A model generated the notes under the pieces. The model saw nothing but the letters and a program-made list of their open reading frames with translations, searched no databases and was not told the DNA's origin. DNA of 12,503 nucleotides, taken from NCBI GenBank assembly GCA_964390545.1, contig CAYMJV010000077.1:1-12503 (forward strand), written 5' to 3'. Of this stretch, positions 1-6,222 are shown piece by piece. This DNA comes from CAYMJV01 sp964390545 (GTDB lineage: Bacteria; Desulfobacterota; BSN033; UBA1163). The first letter of the stretch is position 1. Each line of letters starts with the position of its first letter. The position numbers and the translations under genes were made by a program.

Positions 1-15
1 CCTTTTTTGTCTTGC

Positions 16-56
16 GCAGGCTAAAGCCCCTGCCTACCGGCAGGCAGGTGCGGCTA
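16..56. repeat. Nested palindromic intergenic repeat
   Basis: A 20-bp near-perfect palindrome, CCTGCCTACCGGCAGGCAGG (29-48), sits between GCAGGCTAAAGCC (16-28) and TGCGGCTA (49-56). If the 20-mer is removed, the flanks join to GCAGGC-TAAA-GCCTGC, a perfect 6-bp hairpin followed by GGCTA. This looks like one small palindromic repeat inserted inside another. It lies downstream of the kinase gene. There is no clear T-run terminator after it on the minus strand. Its function is unknown. Confidence 0.6.
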
Positions 57-72
57 TGACCTTCGCTTATAA

Positions 73-107
73 CTGCTTTCTGCTTTCTGCTTTCTGCTTT
101 CTGCGTT
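73..107. repeat. 7-bp tandem repeat (CTGCTTT)n
   Basis: Four perfect copies of CTGCTTT (73-100) are followed by one copy with a single change (CTGCGTT, 101-107). The array begins a few bases after the stop codon of the kinase gene, in non-coding DNA. A second array with the same 7-bp period but a different unit lies after the rpoD stop (4443-4470). Confidence 0.85.
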
Positions 108-114
108 CTGGGGT

Positions 115-2286
115 TTAAACGCGGACGGGTAGTTCGATCAGGAAGGTCGTTCCCTTGGGCGTGTTGTCACGGACCCTGATATATCCGTTGTGGTCAGCAA
201 TGATGGCGTTGACGATGGTCAGTCCCAAACCTGTGCCGGTCTTTCTGGTAGAGAAATAGGGTTCAAAAAGCCTTCCCTTGTCTTCCTCTGGAATCCCGCA
301 GCCGTCATCGCTCACTTCGAGGCGAACCATCTGAAGCTTCGGATCATAACTGGTTAGGATCTTGATTTCTCCTTCTCCATCAATGGCTGTAAGACTATTT
401 TTAATCAGATTAATCATCACCCGTTTCATCTGATCCCGATCGATATTCAGGATGGGAAGGTGCTCAGGAACAAATATGAAATGGACTTCCTTATGAGCCT
501 CCTGGAAGAGGACCAGAGCCTCCCGGATGATCTCGTTGAGATGATTGGGCGAGGGCTGGGAGGTTGGCATCCGGGCGAAGCTTGAAAACTCATTGACCAT
601 TCCCTTCAATTCCTCCACCTGTTTCACGATGGTCTTGGTACACTCATCAAAGACAGCCCCGTCGTCCGGAAGTTTATCCAGATATCTCTTTCTCAGCCTT
701 TGAGCAGAGAGTTGAATGGGCGTGAGTGGATTCTTAATCTCATGAGCAATTCGACGAGCCACCTCTCTCCAGGCAGCCATCCTTTGAGCCTTGATCATTT
801 GAGTGAGATCATCGAAAACGGCCACGACACCGAGGGACCCTCCCTCCTCATCCTTGAGGTTCGTCAAATTGATCAAAAGGGTGAGCGATTTCCCCTTCAA
901 CCTACCGGTAAGCTGTTTTTCAATGGAATCCTTTTTGGAGGATCGAAGCTCGTTCAACAACTCCTCCATCTGTGCCACATACTCCTTGCTCAACACTTCG
1001 AAGAATTTCCTATCCAGGACATCCTCCCCTTTGATCTCCAGGATCTGCTCCGCAGAAGTATTGATGGTGGTGATCACTCCCTTATCATCGACAGAGATCA
1101 CTCCAGCCGCCACATTTTTCAGGACGATCTCCATATACTTCTTTCGCTGTTCTAATTCATATCGGCTCACCTGGAGGTCGCCCGTCATCTGATTGAAGGA
1201 CTGGACAAGCATCCCAATCTCGTCTGCAGACTTCATCTGAATGCGGAAGTTGAGGTCTCCTGTTGCAATCCGATGGGTCGCCTCTGCCATCTCTTTAATA
1301 GGAACCGTGATGTCCTTGGCCAGATGGAACCCGAACCAGGTGGCCGAGAAAATGATGAGAAGAGTGACCATGAGGAGAGCCATCATGTAGCTCGTCTTGA
1401 TGGGCTTCTTTAGGATCTTCAATTGTTTGTAATCCACAAAGGCTTGGGAGATCTCACGCATCTTGGTGGTCAGGCTTTTGGGGATGAAATGGGAGGCGGC
1501 CACCACTCCAATGACCTCCTTCTTTTCTGAAGAATTGAAGATGGGGGCGATCCCCGTAATGACCTCCCCTTCTCCAACTGGCAAGATTCTGGAGACCTCT
1601 TTTCCTGAAAACCCTGCCTCCAAGAGATCTTTCGGTGGAGAGAAGAAAATGCCTTTCAGTGACGGATCCTCCACCCTCACCGTCTCCCCCCTTCCTCCTA
1701 CAAATATCCCGAGGGTGCTGAGGTTGTACTCCTTCCGCTTCGCTTCAAGCTCTTTCTTCAAGAGGATTAAGTCCTTCCCTCCCTTGAAGGATTCCAGATC
1801 AGGGAAATGTTTCCCGATCTGTTGGGCAGAAGACACGGCGTTATTTGCGAAATCCCGATAATAGGTCTGAACGACTTCCAAAGAGCCCTGTAGGGATTGT
1901 TCCACCTGGACTTTGAACCAGTGTTCCACACTGTTGGTGATGAAACCCACCGCCACAAAGAAGAGAATGATGGTTGGGACCAGAGAAAGGCTGATAAAGG
2001 CCACCACCAATTTGGTCCGTAACTTCGCGCCGAGAACCTTCCTTTTCCGCTCGAAGATGAGTTTGACCAGATTCCGGATAACCAAGAAGATGAGGAGGAG
2101 AATGAGGATAATGTTAATATTGATGAGGCTGAAAACAATGATGCTGTTGCCGATGGGGATCATCCCACCGCGCTGTGGAATCTTCATCTCAATTGTGGTG
2201 AGAATGATGATCAGAACCGAGATGATCCCGATAATGAGGAGTTCATTCCGTCGCTTTCTTGAATCAGGGGAAAGTTCTTTCTCCAT
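115..2286 (-). CDS. ntrY: NtrY-type membrane sensor histidine kinase
   Basis: A 723-residue two-component sensor kinase that should autophosphorylate on histidine and pass the phosphate to a response regulator. The N-terminal part has hydrophobic segments at about residues 15-33, 50-72 and 93-116, an extracytoplasmic sensor stretch (about 117-297), and another membrane segment at 300-321. These are followed by HAMP (about 321-375) and PAS (about 385-490) domains. The phospho-acceptor is His515 in AHEIKNP. The ATPase domain shows the N box (NLIKN, 626-630), G1 (DDGCGIP, 660-666), F box (FEPYF) and G2 (GTGLGL, 684-689), so all catalytic motifs are present. Two N-terminal membrane pairs plus HAMP-PAS match the NtrY family. 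NtrY normally pairs with the sigma54 activator NtrX, but no regulator gene is visible before the window ends. The signal cannot be read from the sequence. The ATG has only a weak upstream CAGG and lies 30 nt after the 3' end of rnpB. Confidence 0.88.
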   Translation of the reverse strand: MEKELSPDSRKRRNELLIIGIISVLIIILTTIEMKIPQRGGMIPIGNSIIVFSLININIILILLLIFLVIRNLVKLIFERKRKVLGAKLRTKLVVAFISLSLVPTIILFFVAVGFITNSVEHWFKVQVEQSLQGSLEVVQTYYRDFANNAVSSAQQIGKHFPDLESFKGGKDLILLKKELEAKRKEYNLSTLGIFVGGRGETVRVEDPSLKGIFFSPPKDLLEAGFSGKEVSRILPVGEGEVITGIAPIFNSSEKKEVIGVVAASHFIPKSLTTKMREISQAFVDYKQLKILKKPIKTSYMMALLMVTLLIIFSATWFGFHLAKDITVPIKEMAEATHRIATGDLNFRIQMKSADEIGMLVQSFNQMTGDLQVSRYELEQRKKYMEIVLKNVAAGVISVDDKGVITTINTSAEQILEIKGEDVLDRKFFEVLSKEYVAQMEELLNELRSSKKDSIEKQLTGRLKGKSLTLLINLTNLKDEEGGSLGVVAVFDDLTQMIKAQRMAAWREVARRIAHEIKNPLTPIQLSAQRLRKRYLDKLPDDGAVFDECTKTIVKQVEELKGMVNEFSSFARMPTSQPSPNHLNEIIREALVLFQEAHKEVHFIFVPEHLPILNIDRDQMKRVMINLIKNSLTAIDGEGEIKILTSYDPKLQMVRLEVSDDGCGIPEEDKGRLFEPYFSTRKTGTGLGLTIVNAIIADHNGYIRVRDNTPKGTTFLIELPVRV

Positions 2287-2345
2287 ACTGCTTTTTTACC
2301 TGAACAAGAGGAATGGGTCGAAGGAGACCATAAGCCGAGTTCTGT

Positions 2346-2415
2346 ATCCTTCTCCCGCTTCTGCCTGCCCTGCACCAGCACGGTTCAGGGTTTGCCGGCA
2401 GGGCGGAATCGGGAT
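2346..2415 (-). other. Extended P19-like hairpin in rnpB 3' domain
   Basis: This stretch lies between the conserved TAGATAAATGACC segment and the 3' conserved ACAGAACTCGG motif of rnpB. It can fold into a long arm: CCCG pairs with CGGG outside, and GCCCTGC pairs with GCAGGGC inside, closing a loop of about 25 nt. The E. coli RNA has only a few nucleotides here. Many other bacteria have a short P19, so this is an enlarged version of a known optional helix. Confidence 0.5.
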
Positions 2416-2520
2416 GATGGTCATTTATCTAGGATCCTGATTGCTCAGGACCTCAAGCGACCTTACCCGCCCCGCCTTCCCCGGTTTCCCAGGGTAATTT
2501 GAACGGGCGATTCTCATCCC

Positions 2521-2616
2521 CCCTGTGAAATAGGCGCAATCAAACTGGTTTGTCTTGCGGGTTGATCGAGCTAAAAACGTTCCCCGCAAAATTAGCAATG
2601 CTCTTATTTCACAGGG
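2521..2616. repeat. 96-bp terminal-inverted-repeat element, copy 1 (in rnpB P16/P17 arm)
   Basis: The element begins CCCTGTGAAATAGG and ends CTTATTTCACAGGG, which are 14-bp inverted ends with one mismatch. Three further C and G pairs outside (2518-2520 and 2617-2619) extend the possible stem. It matches copy 2 at 86 of 96 positions without gaps. Inside, TTGCGGG can pair with CCCGCAA. It lies within the P16/P17 arm of RNase P RNA, whose own base helix remains visible as ggggaagcgggg (2617-2628) against ccccgccttcccc (2470-2482). There is no ORF of note and no transposase, so it resembles a MITE-like or palindromic element. No target-site duplication can be recognised. Confidence 0.85.
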
Positions 2617-2717
2617 GGGGAAGCGGGGCCTATTTGGTCTTGCTCCGAGTGGGGTTTACCCAGCTACCCCGATCACTCAGGGTACCGGTGAGCTCTTACC
2701 TCACCTTTTCACCCTTA

Positions 2718-2813
2718 CCCTGTGAAATAGGTGCAATGAAACTAATTTATCTTGTGGGTTGATCGAGCTAATCACGTCCCACGCAAAATTAGCAATGCTC
2801 TTATTTCACAGGG
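2718..2813. repeat. 96-bp terminal-inverted-repeat element, copy 2 (in rnpB P12)
   Basis: Same length, orientation and inverted ends as copy 1, with ten substitutions, all internal to the ends. It occupies the place of the distal part of helix P12, just before the conserved GTAAGGGTGAAA segment of RNase P RNA. An inner helix remains possible despite the changes: GTGGG/CCCAC here, GCGGG/CCCGC in copy 1. P12 is a peripheral helix of variable length in bacteria, so an insertion here should leave the catalytic core intact. Confidence 0.85.
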
Positions 2814-2843
2814 CGGTATCCTTTCTGTGGCACTTTCCTTACC

Positions 2844-2878
2844 CCCTGTGAAATAGGCGTCACCGCCACGTCACAGGG
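2844..2878. repeat. 35-bp short relative of the rnpB element (P9)
   Basis: The left 16 nt, CCCTGTGAAATAGGCG, are identical to copy 1, and the right end TCACAGGG matches the element's right terminus. About 60 bp of the interior is absent. On the RNA strand the centre is GGCG-GUGA-CGCC, a stem with a GNRA tetraloop, flanked by CCCUGUGA/UCACAGGG. This is where P9 belongs in RNase P RNA. It may be an internally deleted copy, or element ends wrapped around a native P9 loop. Confidence 0.65.
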
Positions 2879-2944
2879 AACAGTCCGCATTACGGACCAC
2901 CCTGCCCTGTGGAGCTCGGACTTTCCTCCCCTCAACCGTCCCGC

Positions 2945-3451
2945 TCAAGCGGGACGGAATGAGGAGCGACCATCGGTGCTCCTTCGACTTCCCTCCTTTC
3001 CTGTTTCCTTTGCAGTCTTTCTCCGGACCGCTTCATTGGCCAAACGATCTGCTTCTCGATTCTCTTCCCGCGGGATGGATTCAATCTCAAAGGATGAAAA
3101 CGCTTTGAGATTTTCCATCACCTCCTTATGGAGACCCTTCAAATTTGAATCCTTCACCCGATAAACTCCCTTCACCTGCCTTGCAATCAATTCCGAATCG
3201 GTGAAGATGTGAATTGAACCCATTCCCCATGGTTGCGCCTCTCTCAATCCTATGAGAAGAGCCCAATATTCTGCTTCATTATTGGTCTTGTGGCCGAGGT
3301 ATCGACTTATCCCCAGCAGTTTTTTCCCTTCCCGGTTGGTCATCCAAACTCCGGCTCCCGCCATTCCGGGATTCCCCTTGGAGGCTCCATCGATATAGAG
3401 GTTTAATTGAAGATCCTTCTCAGGCAATGGCCCCGTGCTCCGATCCCTCAT
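2945..3451 (-). CDS. rnhA: Ribonuclease HI
   Basis: A 168-residue RNase HI that cleaves the RNA strand of RNA-DNA hybrids (R-loops, primer removal). All four metal-binding acids are present: Asp21 (LYIDGASKGNPG), Glu59 (TNNEAEY), Asp85 (IFTDSEL) and Asp135 (READRLANEA). The basic protrusion typical of the E. coli enzyme is not obvious. The ATG overlaps the stop of the zinc-ribbon gene by 4 bp (ATGA), indicating translational coupling. The C-terminal tail after about residue 145 is polar, basic and outside the catalytic fold. Its last 14 or so codons also encode the 5' end of RNase P RNA, and the TGA stop (2945-2947) lies in the loop of an RNase P RNA hairpin. Confidence 0.92.
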   Translation of the reverse strand: MRDRSTGPLPEKDLQLNLYIDGASKGNPGMAGAGVWMTNREGKKLLGISRYLGHKTNNEAEYWALLIGLREAQPWGMGSIHIFTDSELIARQVKGVYRVKDSNLKGLHKEVMENLKAFSSFEIESIPREENREADRLANEAVRRKTAKETGKEGSRRSTDGRSSFRPA

Positions 3452-4167
3452 TTTGCCTTGCCCTCCCCCTCAAAATAGAGAATCCGATTGCAATTGGGGC
3501 ATCGAATGATCTCCTTATTCTTCTGGACCTCGATGAACATCTGGGGAGGGATGTGCACAAAACAACCCTGACAGGTTTCCTGTCTCACGTTCACCACACC
3601 CACCCCCTGCCTTTTCTCCTTGAGCGTATTGTAGAGTTTGTTTAATTTGGATTCGATCTGTTTCGAGAGAACCTCCCGCCGTTCCATCTGCTTTTTCCAG
3701 GCGATCTCATCCTGAGCTGTCCTCTCCTGAATCATTTTCTTCTCGGCTTCAATCTTCTCCAACAGGACCGCCACTTCTTTCTCTCTTTTTGAAAGATCTT
3801 TCTTGAGTTCGTCGATCTCTTCTAGGACCTGCAAAATCTCCTCTTCTTCCCGGCTGCTTGCGCCCTTGATGGTCTCAATCTCGGTGAGGAGGGCCTGATA
3901 CTCTTTGTTGGTCTTCACCTCAGACATCCTTCCTTCTGCCTTTTTGATCTTCTCCTGGGAGGAACTGAGCTGCCTTTCCTTTTCCCTCCGCTCTTTTTCT
4001 AAGAGATCGACCTTCCCTTTTTCTGCCTGAAGCCTCTCCCTTTCGATTGACATCTTTCCATCCAGTTTCTTTGTCTCTCTGGGATACCGCTCCCGTTCCT
4101 CCTTGATATGCTTAAGGTCGAGATCGATCTTTTGAAGTTCCCAGAGAAGTTCCAGTTGATCCTTCAA
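3448..4167 (-). CDS. Coiled-coil protein with C-terminal C4 zinc ribbon (DUF164 / zf-RING_7 family)
   Basis: About 239 residues. Nearly the whole N-terminal part is charged heptad-rich coiled coil (from LKDQLELLWELQKIDLDL onward). The C-terminus is a zinc ribbon with Cys199-X2-Cys202 (CQGC) and Cys223-X2-Cys226 (CPNC). The family is widespread and often lies beside RNase H and rnpB, and its exact role is not settled; a nucleic-acid-binding role is often assumed. The start chosen is TTG at 4165-4167, preceded by AGGAGGG at good spacing. A longer reading from ATG at 4236 would begin inside the terminator hairpin and adds residues without coiled-coil character, so it is rejected. The gene is translationally coupled to rnhA. 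Confidence 0.85.
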   Translation of the reverse strand: MKDQLELLWELQKIDLDLKHIKEERERYPRETKKLDGKMSIERERLQAEKGKVDLLEKERREKERQLSSSQEKIKKAEGRMSEVKTNKEYQALLTEIETIKGASSREEEEILQVLEEIDELKKDLSKREKEVAVLLEKIEAEKKMIQERTAQDEIAWKKQMERREVLSKQIESKLNKLYNTLKEKRQGVGVVNVRQETCQGCFVHIPPQMFIEVQKNKEIIRCPNCNRILYFEGEGKAK

Positions 4168-4172
4168 CGGTG

Positions 4173-4179
4173 CCCTCCT
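4173..4179 (-). promoter_or_regulatory. Shine-Dalgarno site deciding a TTG start
   Basis: AGGAGGG on the minus strand is followed by CACCG and then TTG (4167-4165). This strong site supports the TTG as the true start of the zinc-ribbon protein and argues against the upstream ATG at 4236. Confidence 0.75.
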
Positions 4180-4208
4180 ATTTCCTTCGATAAAGGATGT
4201 CTCCAAAT

Positions 4209-4244
4209 AAAAAGAGTGCACCAGGGGGGGGTGCACTCTTTTTT
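4209..4244 (-). terminator. Strong symmetrical intrinsic terminator
   Basis: A perfect stem GAGTGCACC / GGTGCACTC with a C-rich (minus) or G-rich (plus) loop is flanked by A-runs and T-runs on both sides. Read on the minus strand it ends in TTTTTATTT and should stop transcription coming from the tRNA and rpoD side. The symmetry means it could also work on the plus strand. It separates the tRNA from the zinc-ribbon, RNase HI and rnpB group. Confidence 0.88.
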
Positions 4245-4319
4245 CTCTCCGCTGACGGTACAGTACGTCTCTCTCTTATTTCCACGGAGTCCATGGACCC
4301 CCTCTCTCTTTCTATCGAA

Positions 4320-4392
4320 TGGGCCCACCTGGGTTCGAACCAGGGACCTACCGGTTATGAGCCGGTGGCTCTTCCAGCTGAGCTATGGGCCC
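4320..4392 (-). tRNA. tRNA with CAT anticodon (Met elongator or Ile2)
   Basis: A 73-nt cloverleaf. The acceptor stem is GGGCCCA/TGGGCCC, the D arm is GCTC-AGCTGGAA-GAGC, the anticodon stem is ACCGG/CCGGT with loop CTCATAA (anticodon CAT at 4357-4359), and the T arm is CCTGG-TTCGAAC-CCAGG. The discriminator is A. The 3' CCA is not encoded, so it must be added by nucleotidyltransferase. It is not the initiator, because the acceptor stem is fully paired. Elongator Met and lysidine-modified Ile2 share this anticodon and cannot be separated safely by eye. The tRNA has its own promoter upstream and a terminator about 75 bp downstream. Confidence 0.95.
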
Positions 4393-4400
4393 TTGTTTCC

Positions 4401-4430
4401 ATTATATTCCATATCCTAGGGTAACGTAAA
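4401..4430 (-). promoter_or_regulatory. Sigma70-type promoter of the tRNA gene
   Basis: On the minus strand, TTTACG (4425-4430) and a perfect TATAAT (4401-4406) are separated by 18 bp. The -10 box ends 8 bp before the tRNA, so transcription should begin at or just before the mature 5' end. Confidence 0.75.
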
Positions 4431-4442
4431 GCTCGGAGTTTC

Positions 4443-4470
4443 ATTCCGTATTCCGCAATCCGCACTCCGC
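4443..4470. repeat. 7-bp tandem repeat (ATTCCGC-like)
   Basis: Four 7-bp units, ATTCCGT, ATTCCGC, AATCCGC and ACTCCGC, lie immediately after the rpoD stop codon. They differ in sequence from the CTGCTTT array at 73-107 but share the period and the position just past a gene end. Confidence 0.75.
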
Positions 4471-4479
4471 ATTTGAATA

Positions 4480-6222
4480 TCAGCCTTCAACAAACGCCTT
4501 CAATTTCTTGGCCCGGCTGGGATGTCTCAATTTTCGTAGGGCCTTCGCCTCGATCTGTCGGATTCTCTCCCGGGTCACATCGAAATCTTGCCCTACCTCT
4601 TCCAGAGTATGATCATATTTCTCTCCAATCCCAAATCGCATCCTCAGGACCTTCTCCTCCCTGGGAGTGAGGGTGGAGAGGACCTTCCGGGTCTGCTCAG
4701 ATAGGTTGGAGCTGATGACAGCCTCCTGAGGGGAAATCACTCCTTTGTCCTCGATAAAATCGCCCAGATGACTATCCTCTTCCTCGCCGATCGGAGTCTC
4801 AAGGGAGATGGGCTCTTTGGCAATCTTCAGCACCTTTCTCACTTTTTCCAGAGGCATCTCCATCTTCTCCGCGATCTCCTCAGGAGCGGGTTCCCTCCCG
4901 ATTTCCTGGACGAGATATCTGGATGTCCGGATCAACTTGTTGATGGTTTCGATCATGTGGACGGGGATCCGTATGGTTCGAGCCTGATCCGCGATGGCTC
5001 GTGTAATCGCCTGGCGGATCCACCAAGTGGCATACGTACTGAATTTGTAACCCCGCTGGTATTCAAATTTATCCACGGCTTTCATCAAACCGATATTCCC
5101 TTCCTGGATGAGGTCCAAGAACTGAAGGCCTCGATTGGTATATTTCTTCGCGATGGAGACGACCAACCGCAGATTGGCCTTAACGAGTTCACTCTTGGCC
5201 TCTTTGGCCCTGGTCTCGCCCTCCATGATGGCCTTCACGGCAGTCCTCAACTTCTCAGCAGGGAGACCGCATTCCATCACCACCCGATTGATCTTGCTCT
5301 GGATATTCTTCGCCGCCCTGTCGACCTCTTGAAGGTTAGCCTTCGTCAGTTTCAGGTTCCGATGGAGCGTCTTTTCCCTCAGCTTCCTTGTCTTCAACTT
5401 CTTCAGATAGTCCCGGGCTTCTTTCACCGAGACCCTGAGTTTCCCCTCGATCTTTTTGATCTCGCTCTCACCCTTCTCCACCCGGACCAGCATCTGCTTC
5501 ATCTTCTGGACAATCTTATTAATCTGACTGTCCCTCAGATTCATCTGTTTGAAACATTCCAAAATCTGGATCTGTTTCTTTCTCATCTGCTCCTGAATCT
5601 TGCTTCTGGAACCACCCTTCTTCTTCTGAAGCCTCCGAAGTCCCTCATCGAGCCGCCGAATCTTCTCAATGAGTTCCAGAATCTTTTTCTTCTGAATCTG
5701 TTCTTCTTCCGGGCTCGTCTCTTCCTCATCGATCTCGTTGGTCACTTCTTGGATCTCGATCTTCCCGCCCTTGAGGGCGTTTCCCAGATTGATGATCTCC
5801 TTCACAGCCATGGGACAATTCAAGACGACGCTCAGCACTTCTCTCTTTCCACTCTCAATTTTCTTGGCGATCTCCACCTCTCCTTCCCGGGTGAGAAGGG
5901 AGACGGATCCCATCTCCCGGAGGTACATTCGCACCGGATCGGTCGCCCGGCCAAATGTTTCCACCTCCAGCTCATCTTCTTCTTCCTCCTCTTTTTCCAG
6001 AGTCTTCTCTTCCTCCACCTTCAACCCCTGGAGGTCCTCCACCACATCGATATCCATTTCATCAAACATCATGAGGACATCGTCAATTTGATCCGAGGAG
6101 ACGATATCATTGGGAGGAATCTCATTCTCCTCAAACGAGAGAAATCCTTTCTCTCCCTCCATGGAGATGAGTTGTTCGACCTCTTTCATCTTTCCTTCTT
6201 TTCCCATCGACCTCCCCCTCAT
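4480..6222 (-). CDS. rpoD: RNA polymerase primary sigma factor (sigma70)
   Basis: About 580 residues, close to the usual length for a housekeeping sigma factor. After an acidic N-terminal part, region 1.2 begins at DPVRMYLREMG (about 95-125). A long charged non-conserved region spans about 130-335. Region 2 starts at AKSELVKANLRLVVSIAKKY, and its melting and -10 recognition part includes STYATWWIRQAITRAIADQ (395-413). Region 3 follows. Region 4 ends with the helix-turn-helix HTLEEVGQDFDVTRERIRQIE (538-558). The protein directs RNA polymerase to promoters such as the two consensus-like ones in this window. It follows dnaG by 21 bp in the same transcription unit. The start is uncertain: Met1 has AGAGAGG directly against it, and Met6 (6207) has GGGGGAGG 3 nt ahead and is an alternative. 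Confidence 0.96.
   Translation of the reverse strand: MRGRSMGKEGKMKEVEQLISMEGEKGFLSFEENEIPPNDIVSSDQIDDVLMMFDEMDIDVVEDLQGLKVEEEKTLEKEEEEEDELEVETFGRATDPVRMYLREMGSVSLLTREGEVEIAKKIESGKREVLSVVLNCPMAVKEIINLGNALKGGKIEIQEVTNEIDEEETSPEEEQIQKKKILELIEKIRRLDEGLRRLQKKKGGSRSKIQEQMRKKQIQILECFKQMNLRDSQINKIVQKMKQMLVRVEKGESEIKKIEGKLRVSVKEARDYLKKLKTRKLREKTLHRNLKLTKANLQEVDRAAKNIQSKINRVVMECGLPAEKLRTAVKAIMEGETRAKEAKSELVKANLRLVVSIAKKYTNRGLQFLDLIQEGNIGLMKAVDKFEYQRGYKFSTYATWWIRQAITRAIADQARTIRIPVHMIETINKLIRTSRYLVQEIGREPAPEEIAEKMEMPLEKVRKVLKIAKEPISLETPIGEEEDSHLGDFIEDKGVISPQEAVISSNLSEQTRKVLSTLTPREEKVLRMRFGIGEKYDHTLEEVGQDFDVTRERIRQIEAKALRKLRHPSRAKKLKAFVEG

Larger units (their letters stand above)
2317..2988 (-). ncRNA. 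rnpB: RNase P RNA, type A, enlarged by repeat insertions
   Basis: The catalytic RNA that removes 5' leaders from pre-tRNAs. Universal motifs are visible on the minus strand: GAGGAAAGTCC (2918-2928), GTAAGGGTGAAA next to GGTAAGAGCTCACC, AGCAAGACCAAATAGG (2629-2644), GGGTAAGG for tRNA CCA contact (2461-2468), and ACAGAACTCGGCTTAT (2330-2345). The ends are set by helix P1: GTCGAAGGAG (2979-2988) pairs with CTCCTTCGAC (2317-2326). At about 670 nt it far exceeds the usual 350-400 nt. The excess is two 96-bp repeats (2521-2616, 2718-2813), a 35-bp relative (2844-2878) and a long P19-like hairpin (2346-2415). The core motifs are intact, so the RNA is probably functional. Its first 44 nt overlap the 3' end of the RNase HI gene. 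No clear promoter or terminator of its own is visible. Helix names follow alignment from memory with the E. coli RNA. Confidence 0.93.

Noticed and set aside
2550..2762. 70-codon open frame inside rnpB and the repeat element
   Set aside because: It crosses conserved RNase P motifs and half of two repeats and is on the opposite strand; not a plausible gene.
2521..2813. Integron attC sites
   Set aside because: The copies are imperfect palindromes of suitable size, but the GTTRRRY/RYYYAAC core ends are absent, and the copies lie inside a catalytic RNA and not between cassettes.
2518..2878. CRISPR array or riboswitch
   Set aside because: The repeats are palindromic, 96 bp long, unevenly spaced by conserved RNase P sequence and not by unique spacers, and the whole region fits rnpB.
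4168..4236. Upstream ATG start for the zinc-ribbon protein
   Set aside because: It lies in the terminator stem-loop, while a TTG with AGGAGGG and the family-like N-terminus lies 69 bp downstream.
4251..4319. Short palindromes (GTCCATGGAC and a GTAC-A-GTAC stretch) between terminator and tRNA
   Set aside because: The arms are only 4-5 bp, which is expected by chance, and nothing nearby supports a site.
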